NCBI GenBank assembly: GCA_965242615.1
Contig: CBDESR010000005.1
Coordinates: 1,426,001-1,490,000, forward strand
Source of the DNA: CBDBCU01 sp965242615
Lineage (GTDB): Bacteria > Chloroflexota > Dehalococcoidia > Lucifugimonadales > UBA3495
Direction of reading: 5' to 3'
DNA: 64,000 bases
Shown: positions 42,382 through 50,906 of the stretch, in pieces
Layout of the letters: each line of letters starts with the position of its first letter
Numbering within the stretch: the first letter of the stretch is position 1
The notes under the pieces: model-generated
The model's input: the letters and a program-made list of their open reading frames with translations, nothing else
Told to the model about the DNA's origin: nothing
Database searches by the model: none
Position numbers and translations under genes: made by a program

Positions 42382-42409
42382 GGCCATTCCGGTTGGCACC
42401 GGAATGGCC
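42382..42409. terminator. 12-bp perfect hairpin terminator
   Basis: GGCCATTCCGGT-TGGC-ACCGGAATGGCC, followed by GGTTTAATCTGCCTTTT. It lies between convergent LVIVD gene and radA. Its core resembles the dispersed ATTCC...GGAAT repeats. Confidence 0.8.
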
Positions 42410-42456
42410 GGTTTAATCTGCCTTTTCCCAGTCCTTATTTTTAACGGCGCAAGCTA

Positions 42457-43908
42457 CTACTCCCCATCCGCAAAGTCAGCGGCCGCCGCCCGCGCATCGC
42501 GGCCGCCCCCCAACGCCGCCCGCACCGCCTGCCGCAGCGTCCGGGCAAAGACCGGCTCCAGTCCCGCCGGTATCCCGCCTATATCCTCCCGGGCCGTTTC
42601 CGGCAGTACGCACTGGGTCAAACCCAACCGCGCCGCCTCGGTCAGCCGCCGTTCGACCTGCGGCACCGTCCGCAGTTCCCCGCTCAAACCCACTTCGCCC
42701 AAAGCCGCCAACTCCGCCGCCAGCGGCCGGTTATACAGGCTCGACGCCATTGCCAGCACAATGCCCAAATCCGCCGCCGGTTCGCTGACCCGAAACCCGC
42801 CGGCCACATTGACGATAATATCCTGCCCCGCCAACTCCAGGCCGGAGCGGCGGCTGGCGACAGTTGCCAACATCAGCAGGCGGTTGTAATCGACTCCATT
42901 GGCCACCCGCCGCGGCGCCGGGGCATAAGCCGGGGCCGTCAAAGCCTGCACTTCCAACAGCAGCGGGCGGGTGCCTTCGAGGGCGGGAATCAGCGCCGCC
43001 CCCACCGCGCCGGCATACCGCTGGGACAACAAGGCCCGGGACGGATCGGGAACCTCCGCCAAGCCTTGGCCGGTCATCTCGAATACGCCCACTTCGGTAG
43101 TAGAGCCGAACCGATTCTTGCCGCTGCGGAGAATGCGGTAAGCGTTCAGTTCCTGCCCTTCCAGATACAGCACCACATCCACCATGTGTTCCAGCACCCG
43201 CGGCCCGGCCAGGGAGCCGTCTTTGGTCAAGTGGCCGGCTACGAACACCGGGGCGGCCCAGTGTTTGGCCCAACGCAGCAGTTTCAACCCGCATTCCCGC
43301 ACCTGCGCCACGCTGCCCGGGCCGGAGGGCGCGTCCTGAGTGTAGAGAGTCTGAATGGAATCGACTATAACCAAGCCGGGAGAAAATTCGTCCAGTTGAT
43401 TCAGGGCCCGGTCAATGTCGGTTTCGGTAAGGATAAAGATACCGTCGCCGGGAAAGCCGAGGCGTTCCGAGCGCAGTTTAAGCTGATGCGGCGATTCCTC
43501 GCCGCTGAGGTAGGCGACGGTCCGGCCGGCTTGGGTCAGGAATTTAGCCAGTTGCAGCAGCAAAGTGGATTTGCCGATGCCCGGTTCGCCAGCCAGCATT
43601 ACTACGGAGCCGGCGACGATGCCGCCGCCGAGAACCCGGTTCAATTCGTCCGCCGGCAGCTGCATCCGCCGCTGGTCGTCCGGGTCAAGGCGGGAAAGTT
43701 CTTGCAGCGGTTCAGCGGCCGGTTGCAGCCAAGCGGCCGGCCGGTTGCTGTTGTTGCCGGCGGCCGGGGCAGCCGGAATTTTGACTTCCTGCAAGGGACG
43801 GGCCGAGCCGCAAGCCGGGGCCGGACAAAAGCCCAGCCAACGCGGGCTTTCATAGCCACACTCGGGGCAGATAAACCGGGTCTCCGGTTGCGCGCGGGAA
43901 CGGGGCAT
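42457..43908 (-). CDS. radA: DNA repair protein RadA
   Basis: The ATG at 43908 gives MPRSRAQPETRFICPECGYESPRWLGFCPAPACG, the N-terminal C4 zinc finger. Walker A is LAGEPGIGKSTLLLQLA. VIVDSIQTLYTQDAPSGPGSVAQVRE and the RadA-specific SGKNRFGSTTEVGVFEM (KNRFG) follow. The Lon-protease-like C-terminus is LELAGQDIIVNVAGGFRVSEPAADLGIVLAMASS. Length normal. Branch-migration helicase in recombination. It precedes clpC divergently only in distance; both lie on the minus strand, with clpC upstream. Confidence 0.96.
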   Translation of the reverse strand: MPRSRAQPETRFICPECGYESPRWLGFCPAPACGSARPLQEVKIPAAPAAGNNSNRPAAWLQPAAEPLQELSRLDPDDQRRMQLPADELNRVLGGGIVAGSVVMLAGEPGIGKSTLLLQLAKFLTQAGRTVAYLSGEESPHQLKLRSERLGFPGDGIFILTETDIDRALNQLDEFSPGLVIVDSIQTLYTQDAPSGPGSVAQVRECGLKLLRWAKHWAAPVFVAGHLTKDGSLAGPRVLEHMVDVVLYLEGQELNAYRILRSGKNRFGSTTEVGVFEMTGQGLAEVPDPSRALLSQRYAGAVGAALIPALEGTRPLLLEVQALTAPAYAPAPRRVANGVDYNRLLMLATVASRRSGLELAGQDIIVNVAGGFRVSEPAADLGIVLAMASSLYNRPLAAELAALGEVGLSGELRTVPQVERRLTEAARLGLTQCVLPETAREDIGGIPAGLEPVFARTLRQAVRAALGGGRDARAAAADFADGE

Positions 43909-43981
43909 TGACGACTCCCTGCTGCCGGTTGGATTGGATAGGTTAGACCAATGGCTGACGCCGGATACCATTACAACAAAA

Positions 43982-44009
43982 GGCAGGCCCCTAAGGCAAG
44001 GGGCCTGCC
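43982..44009 (-). terminator. Rho-independent terminator of clpC
   Basis: GGCAGGCCCCT / AGGGGCCTGCC (11 bp, 6-base loop). On the minus strand it is followed by TTTTGTTGTAA. It lies 32 bases after the clpC stop. Confidence 0.85.
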
Positions 44010-44040
44010 GTCAGTAAAGGCAATTGGGTTTTGCCGGAGT

Positions 44041-46557
44041 TCAGGCCAAAGCCGGCTCCGGTTCCGGTTCAGCGGCCGGGACGTCAATTTCGACGGCGTC
44101 CGCCGGCTCCGGGTGCTTGGGCGTGATGACGATTTTGCCGTCAATGGCATCGACTAGGGCAATGTCCCCATCTTTCAGTTCGCCGCCCAGCAGTTCATCG
44201 GAGAGGGTATCTTCGACTTCGTTCTGGATGACCCGGCGCAGCGGCCGCGCCCCCAAAACCGGGTCGAACCCCTTTTCCGCCAAGTGTTCCCGGGCCGCCT
44301 CGGTCAGTTCCAGCGTAACATTCTTGTCCGCCAGTTCCTGTTGCACCATCTTGACCATCAGGTCCACGATGGCGTGAATCTGTTCCCGGTTCAACTGGTG
44401 GAAAACGATGGTAGCGTCGATGCGGTTCAGGAACTCGGGACGGAAAAAGCGTTTCACTTCGTCCATCACCTTGTCCTTCATCCGCTCGTAGGATTGGGCG
44501 TCGCTCTGGGCGCCGTCGGACTTGACGCTAAAGCCCAGCGAAGTATCCCGCTTAATCAGGTCCGACCCCAAGTTGCTGGTCATCACGATGATGGAGTTGC
44601 GGAAATCGACCCGGCGGCCGCGGGCGTCGGTCAGCTGCCCGGCGTCGAAAATCTGGAGCAGGATGTTAAAGACTTCCGGATGCGCCTTCTCGATTTCGTC
44701 GAGCAGGATGGCGCAGTAGTTCTTGCGGCGGACGCCCTCGGTCAACTGGCCGCCCTCGTCATAGCCCACATAGCCCGGCGGCGCCCCAATCAAGCGGGCG
44801 ACGGTGTGCCGTTCCTGAAACTCGGACATATCGAGGCGAATCATATTGTCCTCTTGTCCGAACATCACTTCCGCCATCGCCCGCACCAGTTCCGTCTTGC
44901 CCACACCGGTGGGGCCGAGGAACATAAAGACGCCGATGGGATGGCGGGGGTCTTTCAACCCGGCCCGGGCCCGGCGGACGGCTTTGGAAATGTTGATGAT
45001 GGCTTCGTCCTGCCCGATGATGCGCTTGTGCAGGTCATCCTCCATGTGAATCAGGCGGGCGGTTTCCTCGACGCCCAAGCGCGTAACCGGTATGCCCGTC
45101 CACATACTGACCACTTCCGCGATGTCCTCCTCGGTAACGGCGGAACGGCTGTTTTCCCGGTCGGTGCGCCATTCCTGGCGGAGATGCATCAGGTTTTCGT
45201 TAAGGTTCAGTTCCCGGTCGCGGAGTTCGGCGGCCACTTCGTACTGCTGAGCGGCGATGGCTTCGTCCTTTTCCTGCCGCACCCGTTCCAGAACTTCCAT
45301 CGCGTCCTTAACCGTGGTCGGGGTAACGCTGCCGCGCAGCCGCACCCGGGAACCGGCTTCGTCCAGCAGGTCGATGGCCTTGTCCGGGAGGAAACGATCG
45401 GGAATGAAACGGGTTGCCAAAGTAGCGGCGGCTTTGACGGCGTCCTCGGTAATGTCGACGTTGTGGTGATCCTCATACATCCTTTTGACGCCGTGGAGGA
45501 TGCTGACGGTATCCTCGGAGTTGGGTTCCTCGACCCGGACGGGCTGGAGGCGGCGTTCCAAAGCCGGATCCCGTTCCACATATTTGCGGTAGTCGTCAAG
45601 GGTAGTCGCGCCGATACACTGGATTTCGCCGCGGGCCAAGGAGGGTTTGAGGATGTTGGAGGCGTCAACCGCGCCTTCGGCGGCGCCGGCCCCGACGAGG
45701 GTATGGACTTCGTCGATAAAGAGGACGCAATTGCCGGAGCTTTTGATTTCCTCGATAATTTTCTTGAGGCGCTCCTCGAACTCCCCCCGGTACTTGGTGC
45801 CGGCCACCAGCGCGCCCATATCCAGCGTAACCAAGCGTTTGCCCTGGAGGGTTTCGGGGATTTCGCCGCTGTCAATCTGCTGCGCCAAGGCTTCGACGAT
45901 GGCGGTTTTGCCAACGCCGGGCTCGCCGACTAATACCGGGTTGTTCTTGGTGCGGCGGCTGAGGATTTGGACGACGCGCTGAATTTCCTGATCCCGGCCG
46001 ACTACCGGGTCGAGTTTGCGGTCCCGGGCGGCGCGGGTGAGGTCGACGCCCAGTTGGTCTAAAGTGGGGGTGCGCTGGCCGGAGCGGGAACTGGAGCCGC
46101 CGCTGCCGGCAGTAGATGAGCTGAGGATGCGGTGGGTTTCGGTGCGGACTTTTTCGAGGGTAATGCCGAGACTTTCGAGAACGCCGGCGGCCACCCCTTC
46201 CCCTTCTCTGAGTAACCCGATCAGCAAATGCTCCGTGCCGATATAGGTATGGTTCATCCGGCGGGCTTCGTCCACCGCCAGTTCGACGACTTTCTTGGCC
46301 CGGGGGGTCAAACCGATTTCGCCTTGGGCCGGCTTTTCCCCGCGGCCGATGATGAACTCGACAGCGGAGCGGACTTTGTTCAGGTCCACATTAAGGCCGG
46401 AAAGCACCCGGGCGGCGACCCCTTCCGTTTCCCGTACCAAGCCAAGGAGGATGTGTTCAGTGCCGATGTAGTTATGGTTGAACCGCTGGGCTTCCTCCTG
46501 GGCCAGGGACAAAACCCGGCGGGCCCGTTCGGAGAATTTCTCGAACCTGCTTCCCAT
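44041..46557 (-). CDS. clpC: ATP-dependent Clp protease ATP-binding subunit ClpC
   Basis: The ATG at 46557 has AGGAG 8 bases upstream and starts MGSRFEKFSERARRVL. It has two ClpN repeats (NYIGTEHILLGLVRE and TYIGTEHLLIGLLREGEG). AAA1 has GEPGVGKTAIVEALAQ and VLFIDEVHTLVGAGAAEG. A UVR-like linker follows (AAQQYEVAAELRDRELNL). AAA2 has LGPTGVGKTELVRAMAEVM. The usual C-terminal D2 domain ends with an acidic/Pro tail. 838 residues. Partner of ClpP for protein quality control. No mcsAB or ctsR is next to it. Confidence 0.96.
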   Translation of the reverse strand: MGSRFEKFSERARRVLSLAQEEAQRFNHNYIGTEHILLGLVRETEGVAARVLSGLNVDLNKVRSAVEFIIGRGEKPAQGEIGLTPRAKKVVELAVDEARRMNHTYIGTEHLLIGLLREGEGVAAGVLESLGITLEKVRTETHRILSSSTAGSGGSSSRSGQRTPTLDQLGVDLTRAARDRKLDPVVGRDQEIQRVVQILSRRTKNNPVLVGEPGVGKTAIVEALAQQIDSGEIPETLQGKRLVTLDMGALVAGTKYRGEFEERLKKIIEEIKSSGNCVLFIDEVHTLVGAGAAEGAVDASNILKPSLARGEIQCIGATTLDDYRKYVERDPALERRLQPVRVEEPNSEDTVSILHGVKRMYEDHHNVDITEDAVKAAATLATRFIPDRFLPDKAIDLLDEAGSRVRLRGSVTPTTVKDAMEVLERVRQEKDEAIAAQQYEVAAELRDRELNLNENLMHLRQEWRTDRENSRSAVTEEDIAEVVSMWTGIPVTRLGVEETARLIHMEDDLHKRIIGQDEAIINISKAVRRARAGLKDPRHPIGVFMFLGPTGVGKTELVRAMAEVMFGQEDNMIRLDMSEFQERHTVARLIGAPPGYVGYDEGGQLTEGVRRKNYCAILLDEIEKAHPEVFNILLQIFDAGQLTDARGRRVDFRNSIIVMTSNLGSDLIKRDTSLGFSVKSDGAQSDAQSYERMKDKVMDEVKRFFRPEFLNRIDATIVFHQLNREQIHAIVDLMVKMVQQELADKNVTLELTEAAREHLAEKGFDPVLGARPLRRVIQNEVEDTLSDELLGGELKDGDIALVDAIDGKIVITPKHPEPADAVEIDVPAAEPEPEPALA

Positions 46558-46894
46558 AATGCCGCTCCTGTCGGTCAAGGCGGGGCGGCATTGGGACTGA
46601 GCCGCGCCCGGATTCCTCTGGTTTGCCTCGGGGGCCTATAGCTTTAACGGCGATAGTAGCCGGTCAAATTATAGGGCATTGGGTTTAACGGTGTCAAAAA
46701 TGGCTGCATCCTGTTTCCCGGGGTTCCCCGGGCGGCCTAGTTGGCGGCCAGTGCCGGATGGGGGAATTGCCGCCGGGATTGGCGGCGCCGATTGCTTGCG
46801 GGCCGCCGGGTTACTTTAATGAGTTGTTAAAGTTTGCCGGGGCATTGCGGAGACTTGCGCCACGGCCGGGAACGCCGGCCCGTTGGCAGATACT
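46558..46894. other. intergenic between clpC and 5S rRNA
   Basis: It should hold the clpC promoter, but I see no convincing -10/-35 pair on the minus strand and no gene. Confidence 0.4.
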
Positions 46895-47012
46895 TCCCGG
46901 CGGTGACCTATTTTCCCACTTCGTCGCCAAAGCAGTATCGTCGGCGCTGGGGCGTTTCACTACCGTGTTCGGGATGGGAACGGGTGGGTCCACCCCGCTA
47001 AAACCACCAGGA
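46895..47012 (-). rRNA. rrf: 5S ribosomal RNA
   Basis: On the minus strand the gene starts TCCTGGTGGTTTTAGCGGGG and contains the universal CCCGTTCCCATCCCGAACACG. It ends ...GGTCACCGCCGGGA, whose ends pair (TCCTGG(T)GG/CCGCCGGGA). 118 nt. No 16S, 23S or tRNA lies within the window on either side, so the 5S gene is transcribed alone. Confidence 0.95.
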
Positions 47013-47031
47013 AGTAAATCTGTCGCCAACT

Positions 47032-47060
47032 AGTATGCACCATTTTTCACAAGTTGGCAA
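47032..47060 (-). promoter_or_regulatory. promoter of the 5S rRNA gene
   Basis: On the minus strand: TTGCCA (47055-47060), 17 bases, CATACT (47032-47037). Predicted start near 47025, about 13 bases before the mature 5' end. Confidence 0.6.
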
Positions 47061-47223
47061 GGGGTAAAAGCGGGCAATTTGGAAATTGGTTTAATTGGGA
47101 ATTGAAAGTCGCGAAGGCGGCGGCCGCAATGCCCGCCGGCAATCGGCTTGGCCCAGGGGTTCCGCCAATACCGCTTTCCAATTTTCCCCCGGCCCCTTTC
47201 CCCCAATACCCGGCCGAAAAACA

Positions 47224-47253
47224 CCGCCATCCCGGCCCTAACCGGAATGGCGG
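47224..47253 (-). terminator. Rho-independent terminator of the IscA-like gene
   Basis: CCGCCAT-(C)CCGG...CCGG(A)-ATGGCGG. On the minus strand it is followed by TGTTTTTC, 36 bases after the stop codon. Confidence 0.75.
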
Positions 47254-47288
47254 AGACTCGTACTAACCGGTAGCCGGGCCCGGCCGCC

Positions 47289-47645
47289 CTACACGCTGAA
47301 CGAAGTGCCGCAGCCGCAGGCTTTCTTGGCATTCGGATTGGCAAAGACAAAGCCCTTCCCGTTCAGCCCGTCCGAAAAATCCAACTCCGTCCCCACCAGG
47401 TAGATGTAGCTTTTCTTATCCACCATCACCTTCACCCCGTGCTGCTCCACCACCTTGTCGCTCTCCAGCTCCTCATCGGTGATTTTCAGGTCATAAGTCA
47501 ACCCCGAGCAGCCCCCGCCCTTCACTGCCACCCGCAGCCCCACGCCCTCGCTGATGCCCTCCTTGGCGGCAAAATACCGGATCTTTTCCGCCGCCTTCTC
47601 GGTAATCGCTACCCCCAACTCCACGCCGTCCATCGTAATCGCCAT
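47289..47645 (-). CDS. iron-sulfur cluster assembly A-type carrier (IscA/ErpA/HesB family)
   Basis: The ATG at 47645 is 8 bases after GGAGG. 118 residues. The three cluster-binding Cys are in VKGGGCSGLTYDL and NAKKACGCGTSFSV. LVGTELDFSDGLNGKGFVFANPN is the family core. It carries [2Fe-2S]/[4Fe-4S] clusters to apo-proteins. Stand-alone, not next to suf or isc genes. ErpA versus IscA cannot be separated here. Confidence 0.94.
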   Translation of the reverse strand: MAITMDGVELGVAITEKAAEKIRYFAAKEGISEGVGLRVAVKGGGCSGLTYDLKITDEELESDKVVEQHGVKVMVDKKSYIYLVGTELDFSDGLNGKGFVFANPNAKKACGCGTSFSV

Positions 47646-47882
47646 AATCAAACCTCCGCCGGAGCGGGCCCGGTTCCCCCGAAAAGCCCCCTCCACCTTG
47701 GCAAATGCGCCGGCCTCTATTGCCCCCTATTGTACCGGCAATTCAGCGGCGGCGTCAACCCTCCCACCGCCACTGCCATAACTCCGAACCCCAGCAAAAC
47801 TTGCCTTAATCCGGTTGACACCGCCGGCCCGGCCTTGTTACAATCCGCTAACTGATACAGCCTTTCCGTTATGGAGGTCAAA

Positions 47883-48098
47883 ATGGAGCCGGAATTCTCC
47901 CAGTTCGCCCTTAAACGAATGTCCCACCGTAACATTACCGTGGCCGCGGCTTTGGAGTGCTTGAACAATGCTGCGGAAAGTTACCAGGCCGGCAACGATA
48001 CTGTCTATGTCTTTCACGACAGATGGGAGACATTAACCAAGGTTCGGGTGCGCGGGCAAAACCCGCCGCTGATTGTTGATGTTTTCCAAGTGAGCTAG
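47883..48098 (+). CDS. DUF4258 protein (possible toxin)
   Basis: The ATG at 47883 is behind GGAGG. 71 residues. FSQFALKRMSHRNITVAAALECL and TVYVFHDRWETLTKVRVRGQNPPLIVDVFQ follow the DUF4258 pattern (H/F-x6-R-x-hydrophobic). This is a small RelE/BrnT-like fold suspected to act as a toxin. It is followed after a perfect palindrome by a DUF2283 gene, the usual partner. A second such pair lies at 57735-58207. Confidence 0.65.
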   Translation: MEPEFSQFALKRMSHRNITVAAALECLNNAAESYQAGNDTVYVFHDRWETLTKVRVRGQNPPLIVDVFQVS

Positions 48099-48118
48099 TC
48101 TCGAGAGCGCTCTCGAGA
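48099..48118. promoter_or_regulatory. 20-bp perfect palindrome between the DUF4258 and DUF2283 genes
   Basis: TCTCGAGAGC followed by GCTCTCGAGA. It starts right after the stop of the first gene and ends 26 bases before the second. It is a candidate operator, or an RNA hairpin setting the ratio of the two products. Confidence 0.55.
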
Positions 48119-48143
48119 ATAACTATAGACTGGAGGCTTTGTG

Positions 48144-48386
48144 ATGGACACTATGTTACGGATTGAGGGCGATCCGCAGGCGGACGCTCTCTATATCTAC
48201 TTGAGCGAACTGCCGGTAGCCTACTCCAAAGAAATTTCCGATACCATCGTGGGGGATTTCAGCCAAGACGGCGCCCTGGTTGGCATCGACATCCAGCAAG
48301 TCAGCCTCTTGGCGCCGGCCCAGGCCCAGAGCTGGCAGCATTTCGGAGCGCAGGTTACCTTGGCCCAAGCCCCCCAACCGGCATAG
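48144..48386 (+). CDS. DUF2283 protein (possible antitoxin)
   Basis: The ATG at 48144 is 7 bases after GGAGG. A GTG at 48141 is the alternative. 80 residues: GDPQADALYIYLSELPVAYSKEISDTIVGDFSQDGALVGIDIQQVS is the full DUF2283 pattern (D-x-x-x-D-x-hydrophobic-Y-hydrophobic ... D-x-D-x-x-G-x-hydrophobic-V-G-hydrophobic). Found next to DUF4258 genes in many genomes. The antitoxin role is inferred from pairing. Confidence 0.75.
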   Translation: MDTMLRIEGDPQADALYIYLSELPVAYSKEISDTIVGDFSQDGALVGIDIQQVSLLAPAQAQSWQHFGAQVTLAQAPQPA

Positions 48387-48421
48387 CTCCGGGCGCAAGG
48401 GCTATCCGAACCGGGCAATGC

Positions 48422-48455
48422 GGCGGGACGGGATGGGGAATTCCCCCGTCCCGCC
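48422..48455 (+). terminator. hairpin terminator after the DUF2283 gene
   Basis: GGCGGGACGGG / CCCGTCCCGCC (11 bp, with GG/CC inner pairs), followed by CGTTTTGTG. Confidence 0.75.
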
Positions 48456-48553
48456 CGTTTTGTGCCTCTCTCACCATTTTACAATCCCTTAACCCCATCC
48501 CCGCCCCGCCCCCCAATTTGACGCCCCTTCCCTTTAGTAGTATCCTTGTCCCT

Positions 48554-50320
48554 ATGGCAGCGCAGGAAGGGCAATACAAAGTCATCCGGGAACGGAATGT
48601 TATGGTGCCAATGCGGGATGGTACCCGTCTGGCTACCGATATTTTCCGTCCCGACGCCCCCGGCCGCTTTCCCGTCCTGGTCAACCGCGGCCCCTACGGC
48701 AAAGACGACTATGTCGCCAGCCCCGACCATTCCGTCTGGTTCTTTCCCACCCATGGCTATGTCGTCCTCAGCCAGGATTGCCGCGCCCGTTTCCACTCCG
48801 AAGGCGACTACTACAACCCCCTCTTTCAAGAAGTTCAGGACGGCTACGATACCGTGGCATGGGCCGCCCGCCAGCCCTGGAGCAACGGCCGCGTTGGTAC
48901 TACCGGCCAATCCTACCTCGGCGCGACCCAATACACCCTGGCCACCAACAACCCTTTGCCGCCGGCCTTGCAGGTTATGGCCCCGGTTTCCGCCTCCGCC
49001 GACTTTCACCAAAGCTGGGTCTATCACACCGGCGGCCCAATGGAATGGGGCTGGATGGTACCCTACGCCATCCACAAAGGCCGCAACACCCTGGAACGCT
49101 TGGGGCGTCAAGACCTCTTGGCGCAAATGGATGAATATGTCCTGGAACCGGGCAACTTCGGCCGCCCCCTCAAAGACGAATGGTACCGCCACTTGCCCCT
49201 GCAAGACTGGATTGGCCGCCTCAAAGAAACCGCCCCCTACTTCCGCGAATACTTCGCGCAGGAACTGGACGGATCCTACTGGTGGCGGCTGAACCTGCTC
49301 CGCCACCTCGACGGCATCAAAATCCCGATGTTCCATGTCAGTTCCTGGTACGACATCTTTCTCGAAGGCGCATTGAACGCCTACGCCGCCATCACCCAAC
49401 ACGGCGGCAACGCCTTGGCCCGCCGCAGTCAAAAACTCCTCGTCGGCCCCTGGGCCCACATCCGCCCCTACACCCGGGCCACTTCCGGCGACACCGGCGA
49501 CATCGACTTTGGCCCTAATGCCGCCATCGAACTCCACGACCACCTCCGCCGCTGGTTCGACTACTGGCTCAAAGACACTGACACCGGCATTATGGACGAA
49601 CCGCCGGTATCCCTCTTTGTAATGGGCGAAAATCAATGGCGGTACGAACAAGAATGGCCGCCGGCCCGCCTCCACTACACCCGTTGGTACTTCCACTCCG
49701 GCGGCGCCGCCAATACTCTCGACGGCGATGGCGGCTTGTCCCCCGTCCCGCCGGCGGCTGATGAACCGCCCGACGCCTATAGCTATGACCCGGCTGACCC
49801 CGCGCCTACTAGGCGCGGCAATACCCTGATGCTGCCCCACGGCGTCGCCGACCAACGGCCGGTCGAAACCCGCCCCGATGTGCTGGTCTATACTTCCGCG
49901 CCGCTGGAGCGGGATCTGGAAATCACCGGCCCCATCCAGGTCTATCTCTACGCAGCCAGTAGCGCCGTTGATACCGACTTCACCGCCAAACTGGTGGTAG
50001 TGCGGCCCGACGGCTACGCCCAAAACTTGCAGGATGGCATCATCCGCGCCCGCTACCGCACCTCCGCCCGGGAACCGGCTTTCATCACCCCGGGCCAGGT
50101 CTATGAATACGCCATTGACCTGTGGGCGACCAGCTACCTCTGCAAAGCCGGCCACCGCTTGCGGGTGGAAATTTCCAGCAGCAACTTCCCCCGCTTCGAC
50201 CGCAACCCCAACACCGGCGCGCCCCTTGGCATCGACGCCCGCCTGGAAACCGCCCGGCAAATCGTCCACCACACCGCCGCCCATCCCTCCCATATCCTCT
50301 TGCCGGTAATTCCCCGCTAA
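48554..50320 (+). CDS. CocE/NonD-family serine hydrolase (X-Pro dipeptidyl-peptidase-like)
   Basis: The ATG at 48554 gives MAAQEGQYKVIRERNVMVPMRDGTRLATDIFRP, the typical start. The upstream in-frame extension is unrelated. The Ser is in GRVGTTGQSYLGATQY, the Asp in HVSSWYDIFLEG, and the His in VGPWAHIRPYT. The C-terminal jelly-roll (DVLVYTSAPLERDLEITGPIQVYLYAASS) is the usual XPP_PepC_C domain. 588 residues, cytoplasmic. Esterase or amidase; the substrate is unknown. SAR202 genomes carry many such enzymes. Confidence 0.9.
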   Translation: MAAQEGQYKVIRERNVMVPMRDGTRLATDIFRPDAPGRFPVLVNRGPYGKDDYVASPDHSVWFFPTHGYVVLSQDCRARFHSEGDYYNPLFQEVQDGYDTVAWAARQPWSNGRVGTTGQSYLGATQYTLATNNPLPPALQVMAPVSASADFHQSWVYHTGGPMEWGWMVPYAIHKGRNTLERLGRQDLLAQMDEYVLEPGNFGRPLKDEWYRHLPLQDWIGRLKETAPYFREYFAQELDGSYWWRLNLLRHLDGIKIPMFHVSSWYDIFLEGALNAYAAITQHGGNALARRSQKLLVGPWAHIRPYTRATSGDTGDIDFGPNAAIELHDHLRRWFDYWLKDTDTGIMDEPPVSLFVMGENQWRYEQEWPPARLHYTRWYFHSGGAANTLDGDGGLSPVPPAADEPPDAYSYDPADPAPTRRGNTLMLPHGVADQRPVETRPDVLVYTSAPLERDLEITGPIQVYLYAASSAVDTDFTAKLVVVRPDGYAQNLQDGIIRARYRTSAREPAFITPGQVYEYAIDLWATSYLCKAGHRLRVEISSSNFPRFDRNPNTGAPLGIDARLETARQIVHHTAAHPSHILLPVIPR

Positions 50321-50376
50321 TCCCGGCAACTAACCGGAATCCCGCCGCAAATCAACCATCCCCGGAGGTTTCACCC

Positions 50377-50868
50377 ATGACCAGCAGCGGCCAGCGCATC
50401 TTTACCGACCACCAGCGGGACTTGCTCACCGCCGCCCTCAACCGCATCATCCCGGCCCAGGACAAATTCCCCGGCGCCGGGGATATTGACGGCGCCGCCT
50501 GGGTCGAGCAAGCCGTCATTGCCCGGGCCGCCGCTGATAAGGCCGCCGGCCGCACCCCCGACCTGCGTCGCCTCTTTACCGAAGGCTTGGCGCAACTGGA
50601 AATCGCCGCCGCCCAACGCGCCGCCGCCGCCTTTGCCCAACTCTCCCCGGAACATCAGGATGATGCCCTGCGCCAGGTTGAATCCGACCATCCCGACTTT
50701 TTCAACGCCTTGGTGCGCCAGTGCTACAACAGCTACTACACCAACCCGGACATCTTTGACCGGATTGGCTACACCATCCCCTCGCCGCCGGATTACCAAC
50801 CCTTGCCCTTTGACGAGCGGCTCCTCGAACCCCAACGGCGGCGGGGGCAAATGTGGCGGCCGGTTTAG
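50377..50868 (+). CDS. gluconate 2-dehydrogenase subunit 3-like protein
   Basis: The ATG at 50377 has GGAGG 8 bases upstream. FTDHQRDLLTAALNRIIPAQDKFPGAGDIDGAAWVEQAV is the diagnostic N-terminus of the gluconate-2-dehydrogenase gamma-chain family (PF13618). The end PPDYQPLPFDERLLEPQRRRGQMWRPV is also family-like. It normally escorts a GMC/FAD catalytic subunit and carries a Tat signal. Here there is no signal and no catalytic partner in sight, so it is an orphan. 163 residues. Confidence 0.8.
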   Translation: MTSSGQRIFTDHQRDLLTAALNRIIPAQDKFPGAGDIDGAAWVEQAVIARAAADKAAGRTPDLRRLFTEGLAQLEIAAAQRAAAAFAQLSPEHQDDALRQVESDHPDFFNALVRQCYNSYYTNPDIFDRIGYTIPSPPDYQPLPFDERLLEPQRRRGQMWRPV

Positions 50869-50906
50869 GGCCGCGTCCCGGAACTCTTATCAGGGGGTAA
50901 AAGGCT

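Noticed and set aside
44284..45933. 549-codon + strand open frame
   Set aside because: Antisense shadow of clpC. The same holds for large frames opposite alaS, purL and CocE.
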